Counted from the stretch's first letter, positions 29,662 to 39,800 are shown. The stretch: DNA of 64,000 nucleotides from CALJIC01 sp039805565 (GCA_039805565.1 JBDLTZ010000241.1:1-64000), one strand, 5' to 3'. Numbers and translations: made by a program. Notes: a model not told the origin generated them from the sequence alone.

Positions 29662-32610
29662 TTACTCCACATTGCCCTCGACGCGCACCCACGGGCTCGT
29701 CACCTCGACGCGCCCGGTGTTGTCGGCCACGAGCCAGAGCGGGGCCTGCCCCGGCGGGAGGGCGCGGCGCTCCGCGTTCGGCGGGGGGAGCTTGTTGCGC
29801 GGGCCGATGAACACTCCGGCGCGGTAGCGCTCGGTGTGGTTGTGGCGCACGATCGCCCGCCGCCCGAGCTGCCCCTCCACGTGGATGCCGTTGACATCCA
29901 TGTTCTGGGTGGCCTCGTTCGCCTCGCGCTCCACGCGGCTCCCCTCCACCAGGAGGCTCTCGCAGCTCCCGACGAACACGCCGAACCCGCTGCGGTTGAC
30001 CGACGGGGCAATCCGCGAGGTGATGGTGACGCCGTCGATGTGGACCGTGCCCACGCCGGGGCGCTCGCGCTCGCCCTCGGCGACCTGCGCGACGCTGATG
30101 CCCTGCAGCGCGTCCACGATCGTGCATCCGCGCACCCGCATCTCCTCGGCCACCGCGCTCGTCACCGCGATGCCCTGGAACAGCGCCGCCGTGTCCCCCT
30201 TGATCAGGCGCTCGAAGTAGGGCACGAAGGTGGAGATCGTATCCGGCTTCAGCAGCAGCGCGTCGACCGACTCGGCCAGGTACGCCTCGGCGCCGGGCAG
30301 GTCGGTCACGCGCTGGTGGGGGAAGCGCTCGCGCAACTGCTCGAAGAACTTGATCTCGATCAGGCGCGGGTCCACCCGCATGGTGACGACGACGCGGCCG
30401 AGCGGCAGGGCGAAGCGGTTGCTCCCGGTCGCGTCGCCGAGCTGCACGTCGGAGTAGAGCACTCGGCGCAGCTCGGCCCGCAGCTCGCGGTTCTCGGCCA
30501 GGCCGCTTGGCGCCCGCATCAGATCGGTGCGGCCGTCCACGCACCGGACGACGACGTTGTCAACGTGGAGCCGAGCGCAGCCGGTGACCCTGGCCCCGAT
30601 CTGGTTGTGCCCGACGAGCAGCTGCGCGTTTCGCAGCTCGACGAGCCCGAGGCCGTCCCGCATGCTCACGCGCTTGGTGCCGTTCATGACATGCAGGCAG
30701 GCCGCGGCGGTGAGCGTTGCGGCGGCGCAGCGCAGCGTGACCGACTCCAGTGTCACGCTGCCGCAGCTCTCGCATGTCACCGCGCCCGCCACCTGGTTGT
30801 CGCGCATCTCGGCATGGAGCGCCTCCACCTCCATGTGCGCGATGCTCACCGACGCGCAGCCGCGGAAGGCCAGGGCGCACTCCGCGCGGGCGACGATGCG
30901 GGTGCCCGGGCCGATGCCGTGGAGCCGCAGGTGCCCCTTGCCCTCCACCATCACCATCTCGTCCAGCTCGTAGGCGCCCGCGGCGAAGCAGATCTCGGCG
31001 TCGGCGCCGGCCGGCACGCGCTGGAAGACCTCGGCCCAGCTCGCGCCGGGGCGGACGGTCAGCGCGCAGGTGCCGCCGCCCCCCTCGCGGGCGCAGAGCT
31101 GCTCGATCGCATCCTGCACGGTCTCGGTGTCGGGCAGGTTGCAGGCGCTGTTGTCGAAGCGCACGTCGTCGGCGGTGATCCGGGTGAGCGGCGGGAAGAT
31201 GGCGCGGCAGTCGAGCAGCAGCTGCGGCCCCTCGCGCCCCGCGACCAGCAGGCCCAGGCGGGCGTAGTGGCGGCGCACGCCGAAGGGCGGCTGCGGCCCG
31301 TCCGGGAAGTCGACCGTGCCGGTGACGGCGCGGGCGGCGAACTGCCAGTAGTCCCCCGGCCGGTAGGTGCCGTCGGCGAATTGCAGCTCCACGCCGCTCT
31401 CAAGCCGCACCGGCACGTCGCCTGTGTTCATCGGCAGGGCGGCGCCGCTCTCCTGGTCCCACTTCCGTAGCCGTGGGCGGCGGTCGAGGTTGACCGTCAG
31501 CGCGCCGTCGAGCGTGATCCTTCCCAGGTTGACGTCGGCAGCGGTCACGCGGCGCAGCTGACCGGGGAGCCCCTTCAGCTCGACGCCGTCGTCCACGTGC
31601 TCCACCAGGTCGCCGACGTGGATGCCGAGGTAGTCGTCGCGCTGCACGCTGTCGACGTCGAAGACGGTGCCGCTGGCCGTGCCGCTCTCCGCGCTGCCCA
31701 CGGCGGTGATGCGCGCCACGACGGAGCCGTTGTCGCGCGACCACTTGAAGGTCGCGCCGCTGCGGCCGCCCCCCTCGGGCACGCTGTGGACCTCCACGAT
31801 GTAGAGCTGGTTCTCGCCGCGGGTGTAGCCGCCTCCGAGCGGGACATCGCACGGGTCGGTCGGGTCGGCGACGGCGATTGTCGTGACGGTCAGAGCGCCG
31901 GTCGACAGCTTCGTCAGCTCCTCCCACTCGGGGAAGGGCGCGTGGCAGTCGAGGCCGAGCTGGGCGGCCGCGCGCTGGTGCCGGCGGCGCAGGCGGCGGA
32001 GCAGTGTCAGCAGCGCGGCGCGCTCGCTGGGGCTGGTGGTCTTGCCGAGCTTGGCCTCCACCTCGGCGACCGCGCCGGAGTGCTCCGCCAGTATGGCGAG
32101 CTGGCTGTCGCTCAGCTTCACGGAGGGCAGCGGGAGCACTTTCACCTGCCACACGGTCTGGAGGCGGGTGGTGGTGTCCACGCCGCTGAGGGCCGAGTCG
32201 CGCATCGCGTCGTGGTTCTGGAAGGTCAGGTGGCGCCGGAACACCTCCAGGTAGACGAGGCCGGCCTGGGCGTTGTCGAGCAGCCCTTTCAGACCGGGCG
32301 GGTCGGGCAGGTCGGGCTGTGCGCTGTAGCTGACGGGCGCCTCGTTCTCGCAGAGGATGCCGTCAACGTAGTAGCGGCCTGCCCCAATGGTGAGCTGACC
32401 CTTGCTCGTCAGCGAGAGTGCGAAGCCGGGCTTCTCCTGTGGCGCGCCGCTCGGGCCGATCACGTCGGCGGCCTCGGTCTCGATGCGGTAGGCGGCGATC
32501 TCCTGGGCCTCGTTCTCGTCCGCGTCGGTGGTGGGACGGCCCTGCTGCCAGCGGACGCCGCTGTAGTGGCGCTTGCGGTCGAATGTGATTCTGCTGAAGT
32601 CGCCCTTCAT
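29662..32610 (-). CDS. eCIS-associated DUF6519 / beta-helix protein (fibre-like)
   Basis: The last gene of the injection-system operon encodes a 982-residue protein. The first 470 residues match the DUF6519 pattern: 'MKGDFSRITFDRKRHYSGVR' then 'QGRPTTDADENEAQEIAAYR', 'VYLEVFRRHLTF' and 'RWDQESGAA'-like elements. The rest is a right-handed parallel beta-helix with short repeated strands (MVEGKGHLRLHGIGPGTRIVA, 'SIAHMEVEALHAEM', 'IHVEGQLGRRAIVRHNHTERYRAG'). Such proteins occur with contractile tails and are plausible receptor-binding or baseplate-peripheral fibres. It starts 12 bases after the gpI-like gene. It may instead have enzymatic activity on surface glycans. Confidence 0.8.
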   Translation of the reverse strand: MKGDFSRITFDRKRHYSGVRWQQGRPTTDADENEAQEIAAYRIETEAADVIGPSGAPQEKPGFALSLTSKGQLTIGAGRYYVDGILCENEAPVSYSAQPDLPDPPGLKGLLDNAQAGLVYLEVFRRHLTFQNHDAMRDSALSGVDTTTRLQTVWQVKVLPLPSVKLSDSQLAILAEHSGAVAEVEAKLGKTTSPSERAALLTLLRRLRRRHQRAAAQLGLDCHAPFPEWEELTKLSTGALTVTTIAVADPTDPCDVPLGGGYTRGENQLYIVEVHSVPEGGGRSGATFKWSRDNGSVVARITAVGSAESGTASGTVFDVDSVQRDDYLGIHVGDLVEHVDDGVELKGLPGQLRRVTAADVNLGRITLDGALTVNLDRRPRLRKWDQESGAALPMNTGDVPVRLESGVELQFADGTYRPGDYWQFAARAVTGTVDFPDGPQPPFGVRRHYARLGLLVAGREGPQLLLDCRAIFPPLTRITADDVRFDNSACNLPDTETVQDAIEQLCAREGGGGTCALTVRPGASWAEVFQRVPAGADAEICFAAGAYELDEMVMVEGKGHLRLHGIGPGTRIVARAECALAFRGCASVSIAHMEVEALHAEMRDNQVAGAVTCESCGSVTLESVTLRCAAATLTAAACLHVMNGTKRVSMRDGLGLVELRNAQLLVGHNQIGARVTGCARLHVDNVVVRCVDGRTDLMRAPSGLAENRELRAELRRVLYSDVQLGDATGSNRFALPLGRVVVTMRVDPRLIEIKFFEQLRERFPHQRVTDLPGAEAYLAESVDALLLKPDTISTFVPYFERLIKGDTAALFQGIAVTSAVAEEMRVRGCTIVDALQGISVAQVAEGERERPGVGTVHIDGVTITSRIAPSVNRSGFGVFVGSCESLLVEGSRVEREANEATQNMDVNGIHVEGQLGRRAIVRHNHTERYRAGVFIGPRNKLPPPNAERRALPPGQAPLWLVADNTGRVEVTSPWVRVEGNVE

Positions 32611-32622
32611 CTGTTTTCTCCG

Positions 32623-34611
32623 TCAGCTGGCGTAGAAGATGCCCGGCTCCATGCCGAAGCGCAGGAACTCGTCCAGCCGCGTGCGTAGGTCGGACTCGCG
32701 CTGGGGCTGGAACAGGTCGTGGAAGACCCCCATCTCGCTCTCGTCGTCGGCGCCGCGCCGGATCGCCTCGTCGCAGGAGGTGGCGAGCTGGCAGTAGCCG
32801 GGCGCCCCGAAGCGCAGCGAGGTGAAGCGGGCCGCGGCGGACGTGCAGCGGTGGCGGCGGGGGACGCGCGAGCCCTCGGGCACGGCGCTGAAGCGCACGC
32901 ACCCCTCCTGGGTGCGCTCCGAGCGGACTGGCAGCTCGCCGCCCGCCCCGGCCGCCACGAAGATCGCGTTCGAGGCGTGCTCGAGCAGCCGGGTATGGAC
33001 TCGCCCGATCAGCGTGCTGCCCTCGACCACCAGCGCCCCCCCCGGCTCGCCGTCGCCGCCGAAGACCGGCAGCGCCGGGTCGTCGGCGTCGATGATGCTG
33101 TGGCGCACGGTCATGCGCGCGCCGTTTGCCGCCCGGATCGGCCCGCTGATGCAGCTCTCGAGCGCGACCTCCGCGCCGGCAGCCGTGATGACCAGTGATG
33201 GCTCGCCGGGGCGCGCGGCCGTCCCCTCGCGGGTGCGCTCGATGCCTGGCACTAGCGTGCAGTGGCGCAGCGTGACGGTCTTCGGCGCGCCCGTGATCCG
33301 CAGCGCCCCACCCAGGAGCACCAGCCCGTCCAGCGCCAGCTCCGCGCCCGCCGCCGCGTCGATCGTCAGGTCGCCCCCCGTCAGGCGCAGCGTGGGGCGC
33401 TGGCCGTTGCGCGCGCGAATCTCCACCCTCGCATCGTCGGCGATCATCAGGTTTGGCGTGCTCGTCGCCAGCTCGTAGGTGCGGCTGTCGGCGAACTCCA
33501 GGACCCCCCCGCCGGCCACTGTGTCGAGCGCGGCCTGCACGTCGGGCGACGACGCGCTCACGGTCTCCGTCGCGGCCGCGGCGATCTCCGCGCCGCGCTC
33601 GTAGGCCCCACCGCCGATCGTGTCGCTGAACCCGTGGCGGTAGCTGACGACGACATCCGTCGGGACCGGGTTGTTCGTTGGCGTCGCGATTCGCCCTAGC
33701 ACTGGGTCAACGCCGTAGTGGTCGGCGGAGGCGTGAGCCCATCCACCCGCGCCGGGGTCGTCGCTCAGGTCGCAGGAGCGCACGTCGGCGGCGGGCACCG
33801 GAACGCCGTCCACCGTCAGGAGCAGCGCGCTGTTCGGCCCGTAGAGTCCGGGCAGGCCGTGCCGGAGCGCCAGCCGGGTGAGCGGGAGCGGCACGTGCTC
33901 GGGGCCGGCGAACTGCGTCATTGCCGTCTCCGCGATCGGGTTGCTGTAGAGTGGCGAGTCGATCCCGAGCGGGCTGAAGGTGTAGCGGCGGTCGTCCACC
34001 CTGCCGGCCGAGACGCCGACCAGCGGGAGCGACTGGATGCGGAAAAGGAAGATGCCGATGTTCTGGAAGTTGTAGCACCCGCGCGCGCTGGCGATGCGCC
34101 GCACCTCCACCGTGCGCGCGGCGCGCTCGAACGGTCCGGCGATTCGCTCCAGCGCCAGCTCGTCGCGCATATCGACGGTATACAGGTTCTCGGGGCGGGC
34201 GTGGTTCATCCACTGGGTCTGCGCGAGGCGCAGGAAGAACTCGACCGCCACGGCCGGGTAGCCGGTGACGGCCCGCGCGGTCTGCTCCAGCGCGGCCAGG
34301 GTCCCCTTGCGGCGGCGCAGCCCCAGGGTGTCGGCCACGTCGGCGCGCCCGCCGGCCACCCCGGGCGCCCTGCCGTGCAGCGGCCGCGCGCCGATCAGGT
34401 CGCCGATGTAGGGCACCACCCACTCGGCGCAGGTCTCGATGAACAGGTTGTCGTAGGCCTGCTCCAGCCCCTCCTGCACCACCGTAACCTGCTCGGCCAC
34501 CACGGCGATCAGCTCGCGCAGCGGGTAGCCGCGCTCGGCGTCGCGCAGGCGGTAGACGGCGGGTAGGAGCTCGTACATGCGCGCGGCGACCGCGCCGGCA
34601 TCTGTGTTCAT
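32623..34611 (-). CDS. gpI-like tail baseplate protein fused to a beta-helix
   Basis: The N-terminal 260 residues resemble phage tail protein I/Afp12-type baseplate components: 'YELLPAVYRLRDAERGYPLRELI', 'LEQAYDNLFIETCAEWVVPYIGDLIG', 'RRRKGTLAALEQTARAVTGYPA'. From about residue 330 to 560 the sequence changes to a parallel beta-helix of repeated strands ('LRLTGGDLTIDAAAGAELALDGLVLLGG', 'VALESCISGPIRAANG'). The C-terminus (FRFGMEPGIFYAS) resembles contractile-tail components. The 662-residue fusion is longer than a plain gpI (about 200-300). Its start overlaps the preceding baseplate gene stop by 4 bases. Confidence 0.85.
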   Translation of the reverse strand: MNTDAGAVAARMYELLPAVYRLRDAERGYPLRELIAVVAEQVTVVQEGLEQAYDNLFIETCAEWVVPYIGDLIGARPLHGRAPGVAGGRADVADTLGLRRRKGTLAALEQTARAVTGYPAVAVEFFLRLAQTQWMNHARPENLYTVDMRDELALERIAGPFERAARTVEVRRIASARGCYNFQNIGIFLFRIQSLPLVGVSAGRVDDRRYTFSPLGIDSPLYSNPIAETAMTQFAGPEHVPLPLTRLALRHGLPGLYGPNSALLLTVDGVPVPAADVRSCDLSDDPGAGGWAHASADHYGVDPVLGRIATPTNNPVPTDVVVSYRHGFSDTIGGGAYERGAEIAAAATETVSASSPDVQAALDTVAGGGVLEFADSRTYELATSTPNLMIADDARVEIRARNGQRPTLRLTGGDLTIDAAAGAELALDGLVLLGGALRITGAPKTVTLRHCTLVPGIERTREGTAARPGEPSLVITAAGAEVALESCISGPIRAANGARMTVRHSIIDADDPALPVFGGDGEPGGALVVEGSTLIGRVHTRLLEHASNAIFVAAGAGGELPVRSERTQEGCVRFSAVPEGSRVPRRHRCTSAAARFTSLRFGAPGYCQLATSCDEAIRRGADDESEMGVFHDLFQPQRESDLRTRLDEFLRFGMEPGIFYAS

Positions 34612-37331
34612 GCGTTCACCACTGTGAGCTGGACCGGCCGCGGGTCGAGGATCAGCAGCTCGGCGGCCTGGACGTCGCGGCGGCTCGCGTGCGGCGCGGG
34701 GCTTGCCGCCGCCAGCACGCTCTGGCGCGACTTCGGCGCGCTCGGGTTGAGCGGGTCGCTGCGGAAGAGAGAGATCAGGTTCACGAACACCACCCCCGGC
34801 ACCTGCTGCATCGTCACGATCACCTCGACCTCGGTCACCCCCTGGCCGAGCCGCCGCGCCGCGAAGCCGAAGCGCTCCGCCAGGGCCGTGCGCACCGCCT
34901 CGGCCACCTCGTCCGGCAGGTAGGCCGGGTCCACGCCTAGCGTCGCCTCTATCTGGAAGAAGGCCGCCCGGTACGGCTTGACGACCAGATCGACGAACGG
35001 GTCGCCCCCCTGCCGCATCGCCGCAATCAGGTTGGTGAAGGCCGGGCTCGTCTCGGGGACTGTCCCGGTCTCGCCCGCCACCGTGACGAAGACCCCGCGT
35101 CTGGCGCCGTCGGCGGTGGGGGTGGCGAGCGCCTTGGAGAAGCCGGCGAAGGCGCGGGCGAAGTCCTCGTAGTCGCGCAGCGAGACCAGGCGGTCGAGCG
35201 TGAGGACGGTGAGCGGGCCGTTGGCGCGCAGGTCGTCGAGCGACTCGCGGTCCTCGGCGCCGGTGGGCGGGAGCAGGTTGGTCACGCTGCGCACCCCGAG
35301 CGGGCGCACCGCCAGCATGCTGAGCTGGTTGGCCTTGAGCATCCCCGGCAGGCCGATGCCGATGCGGTAGATGGCGCGGACGTTCTCCTGGCCGCTGGGG
35401 ATTGGCGCGTTGAACTGCACCCTGGTCTGGCCGCTGTCCTCGTGCCGCACCACGTAGACCCGCTCGTCGGGGGCGCGCCCGTGGAGCGAGGGGACTTCAT
35501 CCCAGCGCACGTCGTTGACGCGCACCTCCAGCGTGGAGCGGGCGCCGGTCGGGGTCTCGGCGCTGATGTAGGTGAGCGGCCCCTGTTTGAGCGCGAAGGT
35601 CTGGAAGCGCGTCGCCCCATCGCCGCCGCCCAGGGTCTCGGCCTTGCTCTCGCCGTGGGTGGCCGCGGCCACGTTGGCGTTGACCGTGACCGTCTCGGGG
35701 TGGTAGGTGGCGGCGAGCGGCTGGGCGAAGACCAGCACGGTGAAGAGGCGCCCGGCCTCGAGCGTGCCGTCGGCCAGGACCTCGTCCAGCACGCAGACCT
35801 CGCTGCCCATCACGCCGGCCAGGTCGGTGCGCTCGCCGCTCAGCACCACCGTCTGGCTCTTCACCAGGCCGGGGTAGTACTTGTCGAGCACGAGCCGGCT
35901 GCCCTGCACGTCCCCGCCGAGCGACACCATCGCTAGGGGCAGCTGGTCGCTCTGCCCGAGCACGGTTGTCTGCCGCATGCCGAAGGCGCTCAGCCCCTCG
36001 TCGTCGCTCAGCTGGAGGTGCGAGAGCTTGACGGACAGGGTGTAGTCGTTGCGGGTCAGCTCCTGGTTCTTCAGGACGCGGTAGGCGCGGGCGGCGTCGT
36101 CGGGGCTCTCGAGCACCACCCAGCTCCCCTCGGTTATCATCGGGTAGGTGTTGTCGAGGTCGATCGTGTCGGACGTGCCCGACGACCCGGTGACGGTGAG
36201 CAGGTCCCAGCTGTCGGGGTACTGCCACTTGCTCTTATCGGTTTCGGGGCTGCCGGAGCTGGCGAGCACCCGCCCGGTGACCTGGCGCTCCTGGCCCTGC
36301 ACGATCTGCGGCAGGCTGGCCCAGCTCGGGGCGTTGTGGCCGAAGATCGCGGCGCGCGTCCGCAGGGCGTAGACGCCGATCTCGGCGGGCGGCGGGGGCG
36401 GTGCGCTGTTGGCGGCGGCGGCGAAGTCGAGCAGCGACCAGCTGGCGGTCAGCCTGAGCACTTCGACGTCGCTGCTGCTGTAGACGTTTCCGGTGAACAG
36501 GGTGCTGAAGGTGGTGTCGTTCAGGGTGCCGTAGCTGAAGGTGGTCACGATGGGGGTCAGGTGGCCGAGGGCGGCCGAGGGCTGCGGTGCGTCGGCCAGC
36601 TCCAGGCGCGTGACGCCCGCCGCGGGGTACTGCACCACACGCTGCACGCGCTTCACCGCCGTCGTGTCCTCGGCCGCCACGATCAGCACGCTGTCGCCGC
36701 GGCGCAGGCCGCTCTCGATCCCCTGCACCACCGCCATCTGCATCTCGGTGGTCACGGCCTGCGGGGCGCGGGTGCGAGCGCGCATGCTGTTCCAGGCCGC
36801 GCGCGCGGTGATCTCGACGCTGGTCTCGAAGAACTGCGGCAGCTCCTCCTTGCCGGGGATGCTCATCACGCGCGTGCCGGCCGGGATGCTGGTCTGCTCG
36901 GGCGTGCCGGGGGTGTCCTCGATGGTGAAGGCCAGGTACGCACCGGCCGCCACGCCGGGGCGCGGTTCATAGCCGATCAGGCGGGCGAGCTGCACCAGCG
37001 AGAGGCGCTCGCGGGCGGTGCGGAGGTAGGCCTCGTTGGCGTAGCGCTCGGTGTAGAAGGTCAGCCCGTCGTCCACAGCGGCGAAGGCGTCCAGCAGTGC
37101 GATCGTTAGGTCGCGCGGGTCGCGCGTGTCGAGCCGGCGCAGCGCGGGGTACTCAGCGCTAGAGAGCCGCGCCAGCATCGACTTGAGGAAGCGGCCGTGG
37201 GTGCCGAGCCGCAGCGCGATCTGCTCCAGGCCGGGCCGGTTCTCGGCCCGCACCGGCGTCTCCTGCGAGGTGCCCGCGCAGGCGCCGCAGTCGTCGAGGC
37301 CGCGGATCGAGGGGTCGAGGGAGTTCGGCAT
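34608..37331 (-). CDS. Baseplate assembly protein, gpJ-like (second copy, 907 aa)
   Basis: The 907-residue protein matches the large baseplate J-like components of contractile injection systems (Afp11 type), which build the wedges around the central hub. The start 'PNSLDPSIRGLDDCGACAG' is followed by 'ALLDAFAAVDDGLTFYTERYANEAYLRTARERLSL', 'RLIGYEPRPGVAAGAYLAF' and the late 'VSLRDYEDFARAFAGFSKA' plus a C-terminal beta domain. It begins 3 bases after the upstream baseplate gene. A short Cys-Gly-Ala-Cys near the N-terminus might bind a metal. Confidence 0.88.
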   Translation of the reverse strand: MPNSLDPSIRGLDDCGACAGTSQETPVRAENRPGLEQIALRLGTHGRFLKSMLARLSSAEYPALRRLDTRDPRDLTIALLDAFAAVDDGLTFYTERYANEAYLRTARERLSLVQLARLIGYEPRPGVAAGAYLAFTIEDTPGTPEQTSIPAGTRVMSIPGKEELPQFFETSVEITARAAWNSMRARTRAPQAVTTEMQMAVVQGIESGLRRGDSVLIVAAEDTTAVKRVQRVVQYPAAGVTRLELADAPQPSAALGHLTPIVTTFSYGTLNDTTFSTLFTGNVYSSSDVEVLRLTASWSLLDFAAAANSAPPPPPAEIGVYALRTRAAIFGHNAPSWASLPQIVQGQERQVTGRVLASSGSPETDKSKWQYPDSWDLLTVTGSSGTSDTIDLDNTYPMITEGSWVVLESPDDAARAYRVLKNQELTRNDYTLSVKLSHLQLSDDEGLSAFGMRQTTVLGQSDQLPLAMVSLGGDVQGSRLVLDKYYPGLVKSQTVVLSGERTDLAGVMGSEVCVLDEVLADGTLEAGRLFTVLVFAQPLAATYHPETVTVNANVAAATHGESKAETLGGGDGATRFQTFALKQGPLTYISAETPTGARSTLEVRVNDVRWDEVPSLHGRAPDERVYVVRHEDSGQTRVQFNAPIPSGQENVRAIYRIGIGLPGMLKANQLSMLAVRPLGVRSVTNLLPPTGAEDRESLDDLRANGPLTVLTLDRLVSLRDYEDFARAFAGFSKALATPTADGARRGVFVTVAGETGTVPETSPAFTNLIAAMRQGGDPFVDLVVKPYRAAFFQIEATLGVDPAYLPDEVAEAVRTALAERFGFAARRLGQGVTEVEVIVTMQQVPGVVFVNLISLFRSDPLNPSAPKSRQSVLAAASPAPHASRRDVQAAELLILDPRPVQLTVVNA

Positions 37332-37334
37332 CGG

Positions 37335-39800
37335 CTACTTGCCCCCCTTCATCTTCAGGCGGAATACGCCGCGCTTGGGGAAGCTCGGGTTGTTCTCCAG
37401 CTGCGCGATCTCGAGCCGGCCGAAGTCCAGCCGGCCCTGGGACAGCCCGCTCGTCTCGGGGTGGTCCTGCACCTGGAAGCGCGTCACCTGGGCCGACTGT
37501 ACCCCCGCCACGGCGCTCACCGCCGCATAGATCCGGCTGAGGTAGACCGGCTGGCCGAAGGTGAAGCTGTCCGGGTGGAAGATGCCGCGCGTGCCGTCCG
37601 GCAGGGTGCGGGCGCTGAAGACCGCCAGCAGGGCCTGACGCACCGCGGCGCGGAAGTACTCGGGCGCGACGCAGACCTGGAGCTCGATCTCAAGCGGCAC
37701 GTAGGTCGGGCCGTCCACCTCCAGGTCGTAGCCCATCATGCGGAAGGCGTGCATGTGAGCGCGCAGGTCGCGCTCGAACGCGGGGGTGACGGGCGCGCCG
37801 CCGAGTCGGTCCACCGTCAGGAAGACCGTGTACCAGCTGCCGGTCCAGCGGATGGTGGCCGCGGCCCGCTGGACGCCCGGGAAGCGCAGCGCCACGGCCT
37901 CGTAGTCGGCGGGGGTGACGGCGCGCTCCTGGGTGCGGAAGGCCTGCGGGGCGCTCTGGCGTACCTCCTCGATTGTCTCGGGGGCGGCCCCGCCCGCGCC
38001 GGGGAGCGGGTTGCGCGCGCCCACCACGGCGGTCTGCCCGCTGACCACGATTGCCAGCGCGTCGCGGCCGATGTTGCCGGTCAGCCCCGCGCCGACGCGG
38101 TAGCGGGCGAAGAAGGCGTCGCCTGCGTTCGGACGGCGGCCGCTCTCGTCGTCGCCGAAGCGCACGTGCGCCGCGCCGTCACTCTCCACCTCCAGCACGA
38201 ACGCCGGCTCGTCGGCGGGGCTGCCGAGCAGGTCGCGCTGCGGGCGCCAGACCTCGCCGGCGAAGGACGGGTCGAGCGCCAGCTCAACGGCGGGGAGCGC
38301 GTCCGAGGGGCTGAGCCTGGTCGCCCAGCTCGCCGGGCGCGCGAGCGCCTCGCCGTGGTCGTAGGGGACGCGCTGGGCCACGTGCGGCTCGCGCAGCCGG
38401 GGGCGGAAGCGCGGCGGGACGGCGTCTGGCGTGCCCGGCTCGCAGCGCACCCCGGCGGCGACGTAGGTCAGCGTGCTTGCAGGCACCGCGCCGAGCTCCT
38501 CCACCGGCAGGAGGCGCCCGTGGGCCGCCAGCACGATATTGCCGCGCGCCACGCTGATAGCGCCGCCGCATGGCGCGCCCGGGACGTCCGGCACGTCGGC
38601 GGTGAGGCAGAGCGGGCCGGGCAGGGCGTCCTCGGGGTGCCAGCGGATCGCGGTGATGTCGGTCTCGGTCAGGTTGTCGCGCTGGGTCGCGTCCACCGCG
38701 GTCAGGCGCACAGCGTAGCGCCGCGCGGGGTCGGCGTCGGCCGGGTCGCCGGTGATGGCGCCGCGCACCTCCTCGAAGACCAGCACATCACCGGCGCGCA
38801 GGTCGGGCAGGTGGCCGAGCAGCGTGGCCCTGGTAGCGCCGCGCGGCAGCGCGCAGCGGCCGTCGCCCCAGGTGTAGAAGCAGATCGTCTCGTGGGCGGC
38901 GTACAGCGCGGCGGCGTGGAGCGTCTCGAAGACCTCAGGGCCGGCCGCCAGCGCGTCGCGGTGGGGCTGACTATTCGCCAGGATACGCCCCGGCACGCCC
39001 GGCACTCTGGTGAGCAGCGGCGTGCCGGCGGAGAGCGGGATCGGTCCGGCCACCCCCTGGTCCACCAGGATCTGTGTCCAGACGCGCGCTGCGCAGCCGT
39101 CGTGCATGCGGTAGTCCACCAGGCGGGCGTGGCGGCGCACGGAGACGCGGCTGCGGGCGGTGAAGAGGTAGGCCTCGGTGCTGATCGCGTCGAGCTGGTA
39201 GTGCTGGTAGTCGGCCACGTAGGCCTTCAGGTCCACCAGCGCGTGCATCAGGTCGGCCAGGTGGTCCTCGCGCCACTCCGGCGAGAGCAGCCGGATGCGG
39301 TCGAGCATCAGCTGCCGCAGCGAGGTAAAGTCGCGCGCCAGGTAGTCGAGCTGCGGCTCGGCGATCGGCTCGGGCGGGCAGCCGGTGCCGTCGTCGCAGT
39401 CGAAGTCAGTGGGGCAGCTCGCCTTGAACGAGAAGTCCACCGCCGAGAGCAGCCGGTCGTAGCCGGCGGGCGGGCCGTCGGCGGTGGCGGTGGCGACCAG
39501 GCGCAGCGTGTAGGCGCCGAAGTCGCCCGGCTGGTCCACCTCGACGGTGAGCAGCGGGCCGGCGGCGGTGACGCCCAGCACGCGGATGTCGCGGATCACG
39601 TCGCCGCCCTCGACCCGCAGGTTGTCGGCGGTGAGCGGCGCGGCGGGCGGCTTGAGCAGCGTCAGCAGCAGGAAGCGCTGGCGGTCGGCGAGCGGCTGCG
39701 CGGGGTCGTCGCGCACCTCAAGGAAGTCGATCCCGTTGATCGTCGCGTGGGCCCGCACCAGGTCGCGGCGGCTCTCGTCGCAGCAGAAGAGCGTGGTCAT
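37335..39800 (-). CDS. Baseplate assembly protein, gpJ-like (first copy, 821 aa)
   Basis: An 821-residue baseplate J-like protein, distinct in sequence from the next gene product. Landmarks are 'LDYLARDFTSLRQLMLDRIRLLSPEW', 'ALVDLKAYVADYQHYQLDAISTEAYLFTARSRVSVRRHARLVDYRMH' and the C-terminal 'VTPADYEAVALRFPGVQRAAATI', 'AVSAVAGVQSAQVTRF', the usual layout of gpJ. 'CPTDFDCDDGTGCPPEP' is a Cys/Asp-rich patch near residue 125, perhaps a metal or disulphide site. Its stop overlaps the next start region closely, and its start overlaps the gp25 gene by 4 bases. Confidence 0.88.
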   Translation of the reverse strand: MTTLFCCDESRRDLVRAHATINGIDFLEVRDDPAQPLADRQRFLLLTLLKPPAAPLTADNLRVEGGDVIRDIRVLGVTAAGPLLTVEVDQPGDFGAYTLRLVATATADGPPAGYDRLLSAVDFSFKASCPTDFDCDDGTGCPPEPIAEPQLDYLARDFTSLRQLMLDRIRLLSPEWREDHLADLMHALVDLKAYVADYQHYQLDAISTEAYLFTARSRVSVRRHARLVDYRMHDGCAARVWTQILVDQGVAGPIPLSAGTPLLTRVPGVPGRILANSQPHRDALAAGPEVFETLHAAALYAAHETICFYTWGDGRCALPRGATRATLLGHLPDLRAGDVLVFEEVRGAITGDPADADPARRYAVRLTAVDATQRDNLTETDITAIRWHPEDALPGPLCLTADVPDVPGAPCGGAISVARGNIVLAAHGRLLPVEELGAVPASTLTYVAAGVRCEPGTPDAVPPRFRPRLREPHVAQRVPYDHGEALARPASWATRLSPSDALPAVELALDPSFAGEVWRPQRDLLGSPADEPAFVLEVESDGAAHVRFGDDESGRRPNAGDAFFARYRVGAGLTGNIGRDALAIVVSGQTAVVGARNPLPGAGGAAPETIEEVRQSAPQAFRTQERAVTPADYEAVALRFPGVQRAAATIRWTGSWYTVFLTVDRLGGAPVTPAFERDLRAHMHAFRMMGYDLEVDGPTYVPLEIELQVCVAPEYFRAAVRQALLAVFSARTLPDGTRGIFHPDSFTFGQPVYLSRIYAAVSAVAGVQSAQVTRFQVQDHPETSGLSQGRLDFGRLEIAQLENNPSFPKRGVFRLKMKGGK

